This document shows, piece after piece, positions 36,617 to 43,865 of a stretch of 64,000 bases of DNA. Position 1 is the stretch's first letter; every line of letters starts with the position of its first letter. The notes beneath the pieces are model-generated. The model had not been told where the DNA came from and did no database searches. It saw only the letters and a program-made list of their open reading frames with translations. This DNA comes from Vibrio sp. S17_S38 (lineage in GTDB: Bacteria > Pseudomonadota > Gammaproteobacteria > Enterobacterales > Vibrionaceae), in the NCBI RefSeq assembly GCF_014694375.1, contig NZ_JAAUWW010000002.1:62001-126000 (forward strand), read 5' to 3'. Position numbers and translations under genes: made by a program.

Positions 36617-38017
36617 ATGTTATCAATCTTTGATATTTTTAAAATTGGCGTAGGACCATCGAGCTCCCATACTAATGGCCCAATGATTGCGGGCTATCAA
36701 TTCAGCCAATTGATGCAGCCTTATTTACCCCAAATTAGCCGTATTCGTATCGATTTATATGGATCGTTGTCGTTAACGGGGATTGGGCATCATACTGACC
36801 GTGCGGTGATCTTAGGTGTATTGGGCAATCGTCCAGATTCCATTCAATTAGATATTGCTAATCAAGCCTTAAAAAAAGCACTCGACGATCATCAATTGGA
36901 TCTTTATGCAATTGAAATGATTGGATCTCAAACGGATAGTTATAAGACTATCTCGTTTGATTACGCTGCAGATATTCAATTTCACTCAACCAATTTGCCT
37001 TTACATGAAAATGGTATGGTGATCACCGCATTAGGTGAAGACGCAAAAGAAATTGTCAGCGAAATTTATTATTCGATTGGTGGCGGTTTTATTCTAACGT
37101 CCAAGCAAATGCAAAATAGAGGAAGTGAAGAAACCACCCAAGTAGAGTTTCCTTTCCATGATGCGGAATCGATGCTGCTGCAAGCGGATCAACATTGCTT
37201 AACATTGGCTGAGATGATATTGCGTAATGAGCTGTCATTTTTTGATATGGACAAGATCCAATCTAAAGCGGATCAAATTTGGCAAGTGATGAGTCAATGT
37301 ATGCAGCGCGGTTTTGAAACCGAAGGTGTTTTAGAAGGCGGTTTAGGTGTGGTACGCCGGGCTCCTAATTTAAGAATGCGACTAGAAAGCGGTTCACAGT
37401 TAACCACTGATCCGATGGAAATTATGGATTGGATTAATTTGTTTGCTTTCGCGGTGAGTGAGGAAAATGCCGCCGGAGGGCAAGTAGTTACCTCACCCAC
37501 TAATGGCGCGGCTGGCGTTATTCCAGCTGTGTTGATGTATTATCATCGCTTTATTGAAGAGCTTGATACTAAAAAGCTGGTGGATTTCTTTGCTATTGCT
37601 GGCGCGATTGGCATTTTATACAAGACTAATGCCTCTATTTCTGGTGCTGAAGTTGGCTGCCAAGGTGAGATTGGTGTGTCTTCTTCCATGGCCGCGGCTG
37701 GCTTAGCTGCATTATGTGGCGGCACTAACGAACAAATTTGTGTCGCAGCAGAGATTGCAATGGAGCACTCACTTGGTATGACATGCGATCCCATTGGTGG
37801 ATTGGTACAGGTGCCTTGTATCGAACGCAATGCGATGGGCGCAATGAAGGCGATTAATGCTTCGCGCATGTCTTTAAGGCGCAGCAGTAAAAGCGTGGTG
37901 TCTTTGGATAAAGTGATCGCCACCATGTTTGAAACGGGTAAGGATATGAATCGAAAATATCGAGAAACCTCACTCGGCGGATTAGCCTTGATCCATCTCG
38001 CACCACCATGTGAGTGA
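36617..38017 (+). CDS. sdaA: L-serine ammonia-lyase (iron-sulfur)
   Basis: 466 residues, the usual length for single-chain SdaA/SdaB. It converts L-serine to pyruvate and ammonia. The N-terminal domain begins SIFDIFKIGVGPSSSHTNGPMIAG (about 3-26), and the catalytic domain has the SPTNGAAGVIPAVL loop (about 294). The [4Fe-4S] cysteines appear in AEVGCQGEIGVSS (about 348), GMTCDPIGGLVQVPC (about 390-404). ATGAGGTAAAG precedes the ATG. It is divergent from soxR; an iron-sulfur dehydratase beside a redox regulator is suggestive but may be coincidence. Confidence 0.95.
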   Translation: MLSIFDIFKIGVGPSSSHTNGPMIAGYQFSQLMQPYLPQISRIRIDLYGSLSLTGIGHHTDRAVILGVLGNRPDSIQLDIANQALKKALDDHQLDLYAIEMIGSQTDSYKTISFDYAADIQFHSTNLPLHENGMVITALGEDAKEIVSEIYYSIGGGFILTSKQMQNRGSEETTQVEFPFHDAESMLLQADQHCLTLAEMILRNELSFFDMDKIQSKADQIWQVMSQCMQRGFETEGVLEGGLGVVRRAPNLRMRLESGSQLTTDPMEIMDWINLFAFAVSEENAAGGQVVTSPTNGAAGVIPAVLMYYHRFIEELDTKKLVDFFAIAGAIGILYKTNASISGAEVGCQGEIGVSSSMAAAGLAALCGGTNEQICVAAEIAMEHSLGMTCDPIGGLVQVPCIERNAMGAMKAINASRMSLRRSSKSVVSLDKVIATMFETGKDMNRKYRETSLGGLALIHLAPPCE

Positions 38018-38164
38018 TTTACAGTGTAAAGCATATATTCATCTGACTTGAAGCCTCAATTACGTTGAGCATAGGCTGTTTAAACCGTTAAATGTGGCAG
38101 TGTCCGCTCCCTGAACCGTGATAACATGCTGCCATATTTAACCTAATATTTAACATGTTGTTTT

Positions 38165-38935
38165 ATGCTTACTTTTGCGATTGCTTTTTTATTGTTACTT
38201 AGCCCACTAGCGTTGTTGATTCTTATCCATCAAGGATTAAGCCAACTTTTGTCGCGTAAAATTTCCCAGCGTCCACTTTCTAAAGCGATGTTTTATACCT
38301 CGGCTATGATTGGCACGCCGCTACATGAATTATCTCATGCGTTAATGGCGTTAGTGTTTGGGCATAAAATTCACAAAATTAAATTTTTTCAATTTGGACA
38401 AGATGGTCGTTTAGGTTATGTAGAGCACAATTGGAATCGACGTTCTTTGTATCAGTCCATTGGCATGTTTTTTATTGCGATTGCGCCTATGTTGGTGACT
38501 ATGTTGGTTTTATGGGCGTTAGCCACGCATCTTAATATTCATTTTGTGGAATCAAGCCGCCGTAGTTTATTCACTCCGTCATTACTCGATTTAGCTCATT
38601 TTATTTGGGATCATGCATTAATGTTGTTGAGCCAAATTTTGGTGTTTTCAACTACTAGCTGGCTTAACGTATTATGGCTGTTACTGGCATCTATTGTGTG
38701 TTTCCATTGTGTTCCTAGTACGACAGACTTTAAGCATGCTTTCAAAGGATCAATATTAGTCAGCGTTATATTGTGCGCTGCGTGGTTTATTACGGTGTAT
38801 TTCATGCCAAATCATGCCGAATTACTTAATTCAATCTTTCATTTATGGCTTAATGTTTCGGCATTTTCTTTAGTGATTGCGGCGCTCAGTTTTATTTGGT
38901 GGATGGTATTGTGGTTATTGAGTTTGGTTGGCTAA
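38165..38935 (+). CDS. Polytopic membrane protein with an HExxH motif, possible M50-like metalloprotease
   Basis: 256 residues with about five to six hydrophobic helices. In the second region, TSAMIGTPLHELSHALMALVFGHKIHKIKFF (about 42-72) puts HELSH at the end of a helix, the arrangement of site-2-type intramembrane proteases. A second-site candidate is weak: SWLNVLWLLLASIVCFHCVP (about 178) has Asn but no clear NPDG. It is therefore either a divergent membrane protease or a non-peptidase relative. It sits alone between sdaA and the LysE gene. No substrate is suggested by context. Confidence 0.65.
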   Translation: MLTFAIAFLLLLSPLALLILIHQGLSQLLSRKISQRPLSKAMFYTSAMIGTPLHELSHALMALVFGHKIHKIKFFQFGQDGRLGYVEHNWNRRSLYQSIGMFFIAIAPMLVTMLVLWALATHLNIHFVESSRRSLFTPSLLDLAHFIWDHALMLLSQILVFSTTSWLNVLWLLLASIVCFHCVPSTTDFKHAFKGSILVSVILCAAWFITVYFMPNHAELLNSIFHLWLNVSAFSLVIAALSFIWWMVLWLLSLVG

Positions 38936-39081
38936 TACTATTTTTACTTGAAGCTGCAGTTTTGTTCTTTACAAACAATCGTTGGCTACATTTACTCATC
39001 TCAATTTTTTAATATCTTGATTTAACACTTAATTTAGCTGTTATTTATTTGGTTACTATCGTTTATTAAGTAAGGATTTAC

Positions 39082-39696
39082 ATGACATTTACTATTTGGA
39101 CTTCATTATTACTTATCTCTTTATTAGGGGCGATGTCGCCTGGACCAAGCTTAGCTATGGTCGCGAAACATAGTCTTGCAGGTGGTCGTTCTAATGGATT
39201 AGCAACCGCATGGGCACACGCTTTTGGTATTGGTTTATATGCCTTATTTACTCTTTTAGGGCTGGCTATTTTATTGCACCAATTTCCCACCGTTTTTAAA
39301 GTGATCACTTATGCTGGCGCGGCGTATTTGGCCTGGCTTGGTTGGAATGCGATTCAGTCGAAAGGTGGCATTGCAGAACGCTTGGTGTCGGGTAAAAGCT
39401 GCACGATATTTCAATCGGCCAAAGAAGGTTTTTTCATTTCTATTTTAAGTCCCAAGATTGCTCTCTTTTTCACGGCTTTATTTAGCCAATTTGTAGCTGT
39501 AAGTGGGGATCTCAGCAGTAAAGCTATTATTGTTGCGACACCATTTTTAGTTGATGGTTTGTGGTATACGATCATTACTTTTATGCTCTCAAGCCAAGCT
39601 CTTTTAGGGACGCTAAGACGCAAAGCATATTGGATCGACAGAGTTTCAGGTGTGGTTTTAATATTGTTAGCCATTCGAGTGGTGTGGATGGTATAG
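39082..39696 (+). CDS. LysE/RhtB-family amino acid exporter
   Basis: 204 residues with six hydrophobic helices. The N-terminal signature LLGAMSPGPSLAMVAKHSLAGGRSNGLATAWAHAFG (about 13-48) is typical. The mid-protein motif FISILSPKIALFFTALFSQF (about 114) also fits. TAAGGATTTAC precedes the ATG. It exports amino acids or homoserine lactone-type metabolites by proton antiport. The DUF2391 gene starts 32 bases later, likely in one transcript that ends at the shared terminator at 40170. Confidence 0.9.
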   Translation: MTFTIWTSLLLISLLGAMSPGPSLAMVAKHSLAGGRSNGLATAWAHAFGIGLYALFTLLGLAILLHQFPTVFKVITYAGAAYLAWLGWNAIQSKGGIAERLVSGKSCTIFQSAKEGFFISILSPKIALFFTALFSQFVAVSGDLSSKAIIVATPFLVDGLWYTIITFMLSSQALLGTLRRKAYWIDRVSGVVLILLAIRVVWMV

Positions 39697-39728
39697 CCGT
39701 TGATACTTGCATAAAAGGATAGCGAAGC

Positions 39729-40124
39729 ATGAAGCTAAATTTTAACTGGGAAGATGCAAGCCAAGTGATCATTGGTGCGTTTACGTTAGCGGTGCCGATT
39801 TCATTTTCTGAGGAAGCGTGGGATTTAAGTCGGACGCTTCCAATGATAAATATTGTGATGCTGTTTAGTTTATCTATCGTTATTTTAGGCTTTTTTGCTT
39901 ACCAAAGTGTTTTCCAAAGTAATGTGAAACATCGTATGTTGGCTTTTGGTGTGCGTATTGTTTTAGCGTATTTTCTGACATTATGTGTTGTGGCACTGGT
40001 GTTGGTGTGCTTGAACAAATTCCCCCTCGAAATGGATCCTATTTTAGCCTTTAAACGTCTTATTATTATTGCGATGCCTGCTTCAATGGGGGCAATTGTA
40101 GTGGATAGTTTTGATAAGGAATAG
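39729..40124 (+). CDS. DUF2391-family integral membrane protein
   Basis: 131 residues with four hydrophobic helices. It begins with a short amphipathic head (KLNFNWEDASQVIIGAFTLAVPISF), followed by helices at about 37-57, 71-98 and 108-125. The pattern of a short four-helix protein ending IIIAMPASMGAIVVDSFDKE fits DUF2391 (TIGR02587-like). Function unknown. AAGGATAGCG precedes the ATG. Confidence 0.75.
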   Translation: MKLNFNWEDASQVIIGAFTLAVPISFSEEAWDLSRTLPMINIVMLFSLSIVILGFFAYQSVFQSNVKHRMLAFGVRIVLAYFLTLCVVALVLVCLNKFPLEMDPILAFKRLIIIAMPASMGAIVVDSFDKE

Positions 40125-40169
40125 AGGATAAGAGTAGGGTAAGGAAATCGAATCGAAGTATAAATAACA

Positions 40170-40207
40170 AGGTTGCCAAGTTGAACTTGGCAACCTTGTT
40201 GGTTTTT
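40170..40207. terminator. Bidirectional terminator
   Basis: AAGGTTGCCAAGTT pairs with AACTTGGCAACCTT with almost no loop, followed by GTTGGTTTTT on the plus strand. It separates the convergent DUF2391 and DUF2057 genes. Confidence 0.88.
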
Positions 40208-40216
40208 ATGGTGTTA

Positions 40217-40891
40217 CTATTTAGCAGAAGCGGCTTGTGCTTTTTGAATGGACTCTACAAAACGTTGTTGAGTCTCTGCATCGGCTTTATCAAACCAATA
40301 GTGCAACATTTGCTCTTCAGTATTTTTATATTGTGTATCACCAGACATTTTCACTGGTTGTACAGCTGCCGCTGCCGGTATTGCTGCACTTGTGGTAATC
40401 GCCGCAACCCCACCTTTCTTGTTATAAGCAACCGATTCTGAATCATATTTACGTCCCAGCTGAACGCCATTTTTCATCAGTTTATCTTGAGCAACAGGAA
40501 TGGCATTGCCACTGTCATCAATCAGTTTCCACGTTGGGTTCTTGTCAAAATCACGAGCTTGATCAGCGTTGCGATATTCAGGAACATCGATATACAGAGT
40601 CGTATCTTTAGCATCAAACTTAGTTATGATCGCATCAGTTGTGATCGAGACTTGTTCATTCCCTTCTTGAAAGCTTGGCTTATAGCGAAAGACAATTTGG
40701 TTAACGCCATCTGGTAGGGTGACGCTTTTTTCACTCGCAAAGAAGTTACCACTAATATCGGGCTCTTCACTATTTACAGCAAGGATATCGATATTACTTG
40801 GGAACTTGATAATGACATCCGCAGAGGCGGTAGCACTGAAGCAAAGTAGGCTTGCAAGAGCAATGGGTGATAATGAGCGAATAATTGACAT
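40217..40891 (-). CDS. DUF2057 (UPF0319) periplasmic protein
   Basis: 224 residues. The signal peptide (SPIALASLLCFSATASA) is cleaved after ASA at about 24. The mature N-terminus DVIIKFPSNIDILAVN, then VTLPDGVNQIVFRYKPSFQEG, is the DUF2057/YccT pattern (beta-rich). The C-terminal 30 residues are helical, with MLHYWFDKADAETQQRFVESI. Function unknown; the YccT relative has been linked to envelope and biofilm control in enterobacteria, which I would not extend here. It is the last host gene before the prophage. Confidence 0.85.
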   Translation of the reverse strand: MSIIRSLSPIALASLLCFSATASADVIIKFPSNIDILAVNSEEPDISGNFFASEKSVTLPDGVNQIVFRYKPSFQEGNEQVSITTDAIITKFDAKDTTLYIDVPEYRNADQARDFDKNPTWKLIDDSGNAIPVAQDKLMKNGVQLGRKYDSESVAYNKKGGVAAITTSAAIPAAAAVQPVKMSGDTQYKNTEEQMLHYWFDKADAETQQRFVESIQKAQAASAK

Positions 40892-41015
40892 TTCAGTATC
40901 CTATTTATTGATGGAATCTGTTGGTTTATAGAAATATTCGTTGATATAAATAATAGAAGAAAGGGGCTCTAAAAAGAGCGTTAAATCTAGAGTAATAAAG
41001 CATAGCGACACATAC

Positions 41016-41100
41016 AAGCCCTTAATTTAAAGGGCTTTCATTTTTTCGTTAATGACCAAACATAGCAAAACATATGCAATGTGGACAAAATGTGGACGCG
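41016..41100. other. Phage left attachment region (attL) with integrase arm-type repeats
   Basis: Two direct copies of TGTGGAC (41080-41086 and 41091-41097), 11 bases apart, sit just past the integrase stop; P2 integrase arm sites have similar TGTGGACA boxes. An AAGCCCTT/AAGGGCTT hairpin (41016-41038) followed by TCATTTTTT may be the att core or a terminator. The crossover cannot be fixed without attR. Confidence 0.55.
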
Positions 41101-42084
41101 CTACTGTCGATTAGTTAAAGGGTTAAGTTTGATAGCATCAACTAAATGTTCTGGCGATAAATGTGCATACGTCATCGTCTGAGTTATGTTTGAATGCCCT
41201 AATATTTTCTGGAGCTGTAAAATATTACCACCATTGATCATGAAGTGGCTAGCAAAGGTGTGCCTTAATATGTGAGCTTTTTGCCCCTTTGGAATATCCA
41301 ATGCTAACTTGTTCATTATCTTATAAAGCCGTTGAACCGGATCTCCTAAGAACAACGAACGCCCATTGTTTGGATAAATGCTATCGTATAATTCTTTTGA
41401 AATAGGTACCGCTCTTGGTCTACCTGTTTTAGTTTCAGTAAATTGGATTTTATGAGGTGTTAGGTTGTTGGCATTTAGCATGATGGTTTCACGCCATCTT
41501 GATCCTGTTGATAAGCAAATATCGACAGCTTTTTTTAACTCATCATCGTGCTTGACTGCATCCAGTAAAATATCAATTTGATTGGTAGTTAAAAAAGACA
41601 TGAAGGTTTTATTTTCAATTGGCTTTTTTATATTTTTTAACGGATGTACACCAGTGTAATCACCAGTTTCAATTAGTACTGTGAAAACATTACTCAGACA
41701 AGAAATAAGGCGACGAATTGTATTGCTCTTATGACCTTTTTCTAAACGATTTAGTTGCCACTCGCTAATGAGGTTTGGTGTGATTTTATTTGTTTTAGGA
41801 TCGCCTAATTCACCACAGACCAATATGACCTTTTTTTTATAGTTTTCAGCAGTACGCTTGAATTGACCAGATTTTTTCCACCATAGCTCAATCAATTCAG
41901 ATAAATGGCGGCGGTCTTCAGGTAAGCCTAACCACTCTTTATTGTGAGTGGTTGCTAGAATATGCTTTTCATAAGCCAGAGCTTCCGCTTTGGTGACAAA
42001 TTGCTTTCTAAACCGCTTACCACTGCGTCCAGACGGTCTTAAATCGACCAACCACTTACCGCTGTCATCTTTTTTTACGGTCAT
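41101..42084 (-). CDS. int: Phage tyrosine integrase (P2/HP1 type)
   Basis: 327 residues. An N-terminal arm-binding domain begins TVKKDDSGKWLVDLRPSGRSGKRFRK. The SAM-like core-binding domain spans about 60-160. The catalytic domain has Arg in STGSRWRETIML (about 196), His-x-x-Arg in AHILRHTFASHF (about 270), Gly-His in LGHSNITQTM (about 293) and the nucleophile Tyr in MTYAHLSPEHL (about 304). It catalyses integration and, with Cox, excision. It points toward the attachment region, as in P2 and HP1. Confidence 0.96.
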   Translation of the reverse strand: MTVKKDDSGKWLVDLRPSGRSGKRFRKQFVTKAEALAYEKHILATTHNKEWLGLPEDRRHLSELIELWWKKSGQFKRTAENYKKKVILVCGELGDPKTNKITPNLISEWQLNRLEKGHKSNTIRRLISCLSNVFTVLIETGDYTGVHPLKNIKKPIENKTFMSFLTTNQIDILLDAVKHDDELKKAVDICLSTGSRWRETIMLNANNLTPHKIQFTETKTGRPRAVPISKELYDSIYPNNGRSLFLGDPVQRLYKIMNKLALDIPKGQKAHILRHTFASHFMINGGNILQLQKILGHSNITQTMTYAHLSPEHLVDAIKLNPLTNRQ

Positions 42085-42121
42085 AAACTAGACTTCTATA
42101 TACAAAATTATTGATATGTTG

Positions 42122-42796
42122 TTAATAAATTCTTTTCATTACTGGCGCGATCACACGACCAATAATTTGCAGTCTATCTTTATCTTTCCCCCATACATCA
42201 AGAGAAAAAGTTTTATGCGATTTGTTGTCTGAAACCACATCATAACAAGCGTTTGCGATATCCCAGTTCAGTCGTTTTACATAGGTCTGTGAATCGATAC
42301 GTATGACATAAACGCCGTTTTCAACAGGTTGGATTTGTTCCCTAATATCGATTACGATTTTATCGTTATGACTAAGAGTCGGCTCCATAGAGTCACCTTG
42401 AACATAAATAATCGCGCTGTTTTTTTCATTAAGGCCGAACGGCTGTAACATTTCTTTAGGGATTGGCATTGAAGATAATTTGTTTTCTTCATCAATAAAA
42501 CACCCTCCGCCCGCAGCCGCTTTCACATCATAAACATCGATAAATAACCACTCCCCGAGGTCAGTGATTTTTTTAATTTCACGAACATTACTTTCGAATG
42601 GGATGTCATATTTTTTACGTAATTCTTCAAGTGTTTGCTCGTCAAAGTTGGAATAGTGATATTCCATAGCTCGCCCTTGTCCTCCTGCTTTTCTAGATTT
42701 CCAGTTATGTCTTTTTGCTTTTTGACTAATACCTTGAGTGGTGCTTGGCAGACCATCAACATTCATTAGTTCTGTAGTTAGAAACCATTCACGCAT
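42122..42796 (-). CDS. Phage repressor: Mu-type DNA-binding domain fused to S24 (LexA/CI) peptidase
   Basis: 224 residues from the ATG at 42796 (GGAG upstream). Residues about 1-60 (REWFLTTELMNVDGLPSTTQ and on to KSRKAGGQGRAMEYHYSNF) match the winged-helix Mu repressor/transposase DNA-binding type. After a linker with a probable AAAGGGC self-cleavage site, the S24 domain shows the catalytic Ser in YVQGDSMEPTLSHND (about 135) and Lys in TYVKRLNWD (about 175). Autocleavage stimulated by RecA would make this prophage SOS-inducible, unlike P2. It is divergent from the Cox-like gene across an operator palindrome. Confidence 0.9.
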   Translation of the reverse strand: MREWFLTTELMNVDGLPSTTQGISQKAKRHNWKSRKAGGQGRAMEYHYSNFDEQTLEELRKKYDIPFESNVREIKKITDLGEWLFIDVYDVKAAAGGGCFIDEENKLSSMPIPKEMLQPFGLNEKNSAIIYVQGDSMEPTLSHNDKIVIDIREQIQPVENGVYVIRIDSQTYVKRLNWDIANACYDVVSDNKSHKTFSLDVWGKDKDRLQIIGRVIAPVMKRIY

Positions 42797-42817
42797 AAAA
42801 ACTCCATAAAGAAACAC

Positions 42818-42833
42818 TTGACAAGAGTGTCAA
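42818..42833. promoter_or_regulatory. Candidate phage operator in the repressor/Cox divergent region
   Basis: Perfect inverted repeat TTGACA-AGAG-TGTCAA. The same TTGACA hexamers could act as -35 elements in either direction, so repressor binding would block the switch promoters. It lies 22 bases before the repressor start and 68 before cox. Confidence 0.55.
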
Positions 42834-42900
42834 TTAATTAATAAACTCCATAACGAAGCATACGAAATAGTATGGGGCATTATTAGAGAGAAGTTATAAG

Positions 42901-43152
42901 ATGATAAACAATAACGAAACATATTTAAACAGCATTAATGTGTCTTATGCCCCTTTTGTGACTCCTGAGAAGTACGCAGAATTAACAGGGCTAACTGAAG
43001 TTGCAGTAGAAAACATGGTAACGCTTGGAAAGTTACCAGTTCTTCGGCGTGAAAGTGGTAAGCGTGGACGTAACTTCATCAACATGAAGGCGTTAGAAAT
43101 TTATGCAGAAGAACAAGCCGAGAGACATGAACATTGGAAATCGGCGATATAA
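42901..43152 (+). CDS. Cox-like excisionase / early transcription switch protein
   Basis: 83 residues. PFVTPEKYAELTGLTEVAVENMVTLGKLPVLRR (about 18-50) is a MerR/excisionase-like helix-turn-helix with a wing (GKRGRNFINMKALEIYAEEQ). It is the first rightward gene after the repressor, the place of cox in P2/HP1-type phages. It should repress the lysogenic promoter and direct integrase toward excision. Assignment rests on fold pattern plus position. Confidence 0.78.
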   Translation: MINNNETYLNSINVSYAPFVTPEKYAELTGLTEVAVENMVTLGKLPVLRRESGKRGRNFINMKALEIYAEEQAERHEHWKSAI

Positions 43153-43192
43153 ATTAAACAAACATTTTTAAACATTATCCAAGGGGTTGGGC

Positions 43193-43402
43193 ATGAACAA
43201 ATTCTCAAAGGCACTCGCTATTGATACCGCTATCGAATTGGTTGATCAATTACGTCGACAAACAGAACGAAACAACATGATGTTTGCTCAATATGGGCTG
43301 ATCGATTTCGACTTATCAAGCAAATCTACCAATGATAAAAACTTTCAGGATTTAATCGCCGCGCTTTCTGAAGTCAAAGACGATGTGATGGGGGCGGTGT
43401 GA
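43193..43402 (+). CDS. Phage early protein, unknown function
   Basis: 69 residues from the ATG at 43193 (AAGGGGTTGGG upstream; a TTG two codons earlier is in that site). NKFSKALAIDTAIELVDQLR then QYGLIDFDLSSKSTNDKNFQ; helical, acidic and soluble. Its stop overlaps the next start (GTGTGA). No family recognised. Confidence 0.65.
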   Translation: MNKFSKALAIDTAIELVDQLRRQTERNNMMFAQYGLIDFDLSSKSTNDKNFQDLIAALSEVKDDVMGAV

Positions 43403-43620
43403 ATTACTTTCTTGTCCACTGCAATGAAACCGGTACTGCTATCCGTAACGATAGCGGTGAGGTGAAAAGTTCATTATTGGGTGAGTTTGATAGTTTCAGT
43501 GATGCGGCTTGCCAAGCTGAAATCCAATTTAATATTAAACATATCCATCGTGGTGTTTTCGCAGTGGCGGACGCTTGTTTGCGTATTTTGATGGATGCAC
43601 AGGAGTTTAGTGAATTATGA
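43399..43620 (+). CDS. Phage early protein, unknown function
   Basis: 73 residues with a GTG start overlapping the preceding stop by four bases; GGGGGCG precedes it. NYFLVHCNETGTAIRNDSGE is followed by a helical half containing three Cys. The compact overlap with both neighbours marks an early operon. No family recognised. Confidence 0.65.
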   Translation: MNYFLVHCNETGTAIRNDSGEVKSSLLGEFDSFSDAACQAEIQFNIKHIHRGVFAVADACLRILMDAQEFSEL

Positions 43621-43865
43621 CTAATTCAGACCAATTACAAAATGCTCGATCCGTAATATCTCCAACCGCTAAACAACAAGAAATTGGGTTGAAGTGGATA
43701 GAGAAAATTAAAGCTGATCTTGATGTTAGGAAGAAACCACAGAATAAGTTTCAGCAAGAATACCAACGACGCAAACAAGTTTGGCGTGAGCGGTTACGAG
43801 AAAATGCCAATCAACTGCAGCCAAGAAAGCCAACTGATCCAGAATTAGAGGAATTGTTGCATTAA
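43617..43865 (+). CDS. Phage early protein upstream of the replication initiator
   Basis: 82 residues, overlapping its neighbours by four bases and one base. It is highly charged and helical (KFQQEYQRRKQVWRERLREN, about 41-60), with a possible coiled coil. Translational coupling to the HUH protein suggests a replication accessory role, but no family is recognised. Confidence 0.65.
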   Translation: MTNSDQLQNARSVISPTAKQQEIGLKWIEKIKADLDVRKKPQNKFQQEYQRRKQVWRERLRENANQLQPRKPTDPELEELLH

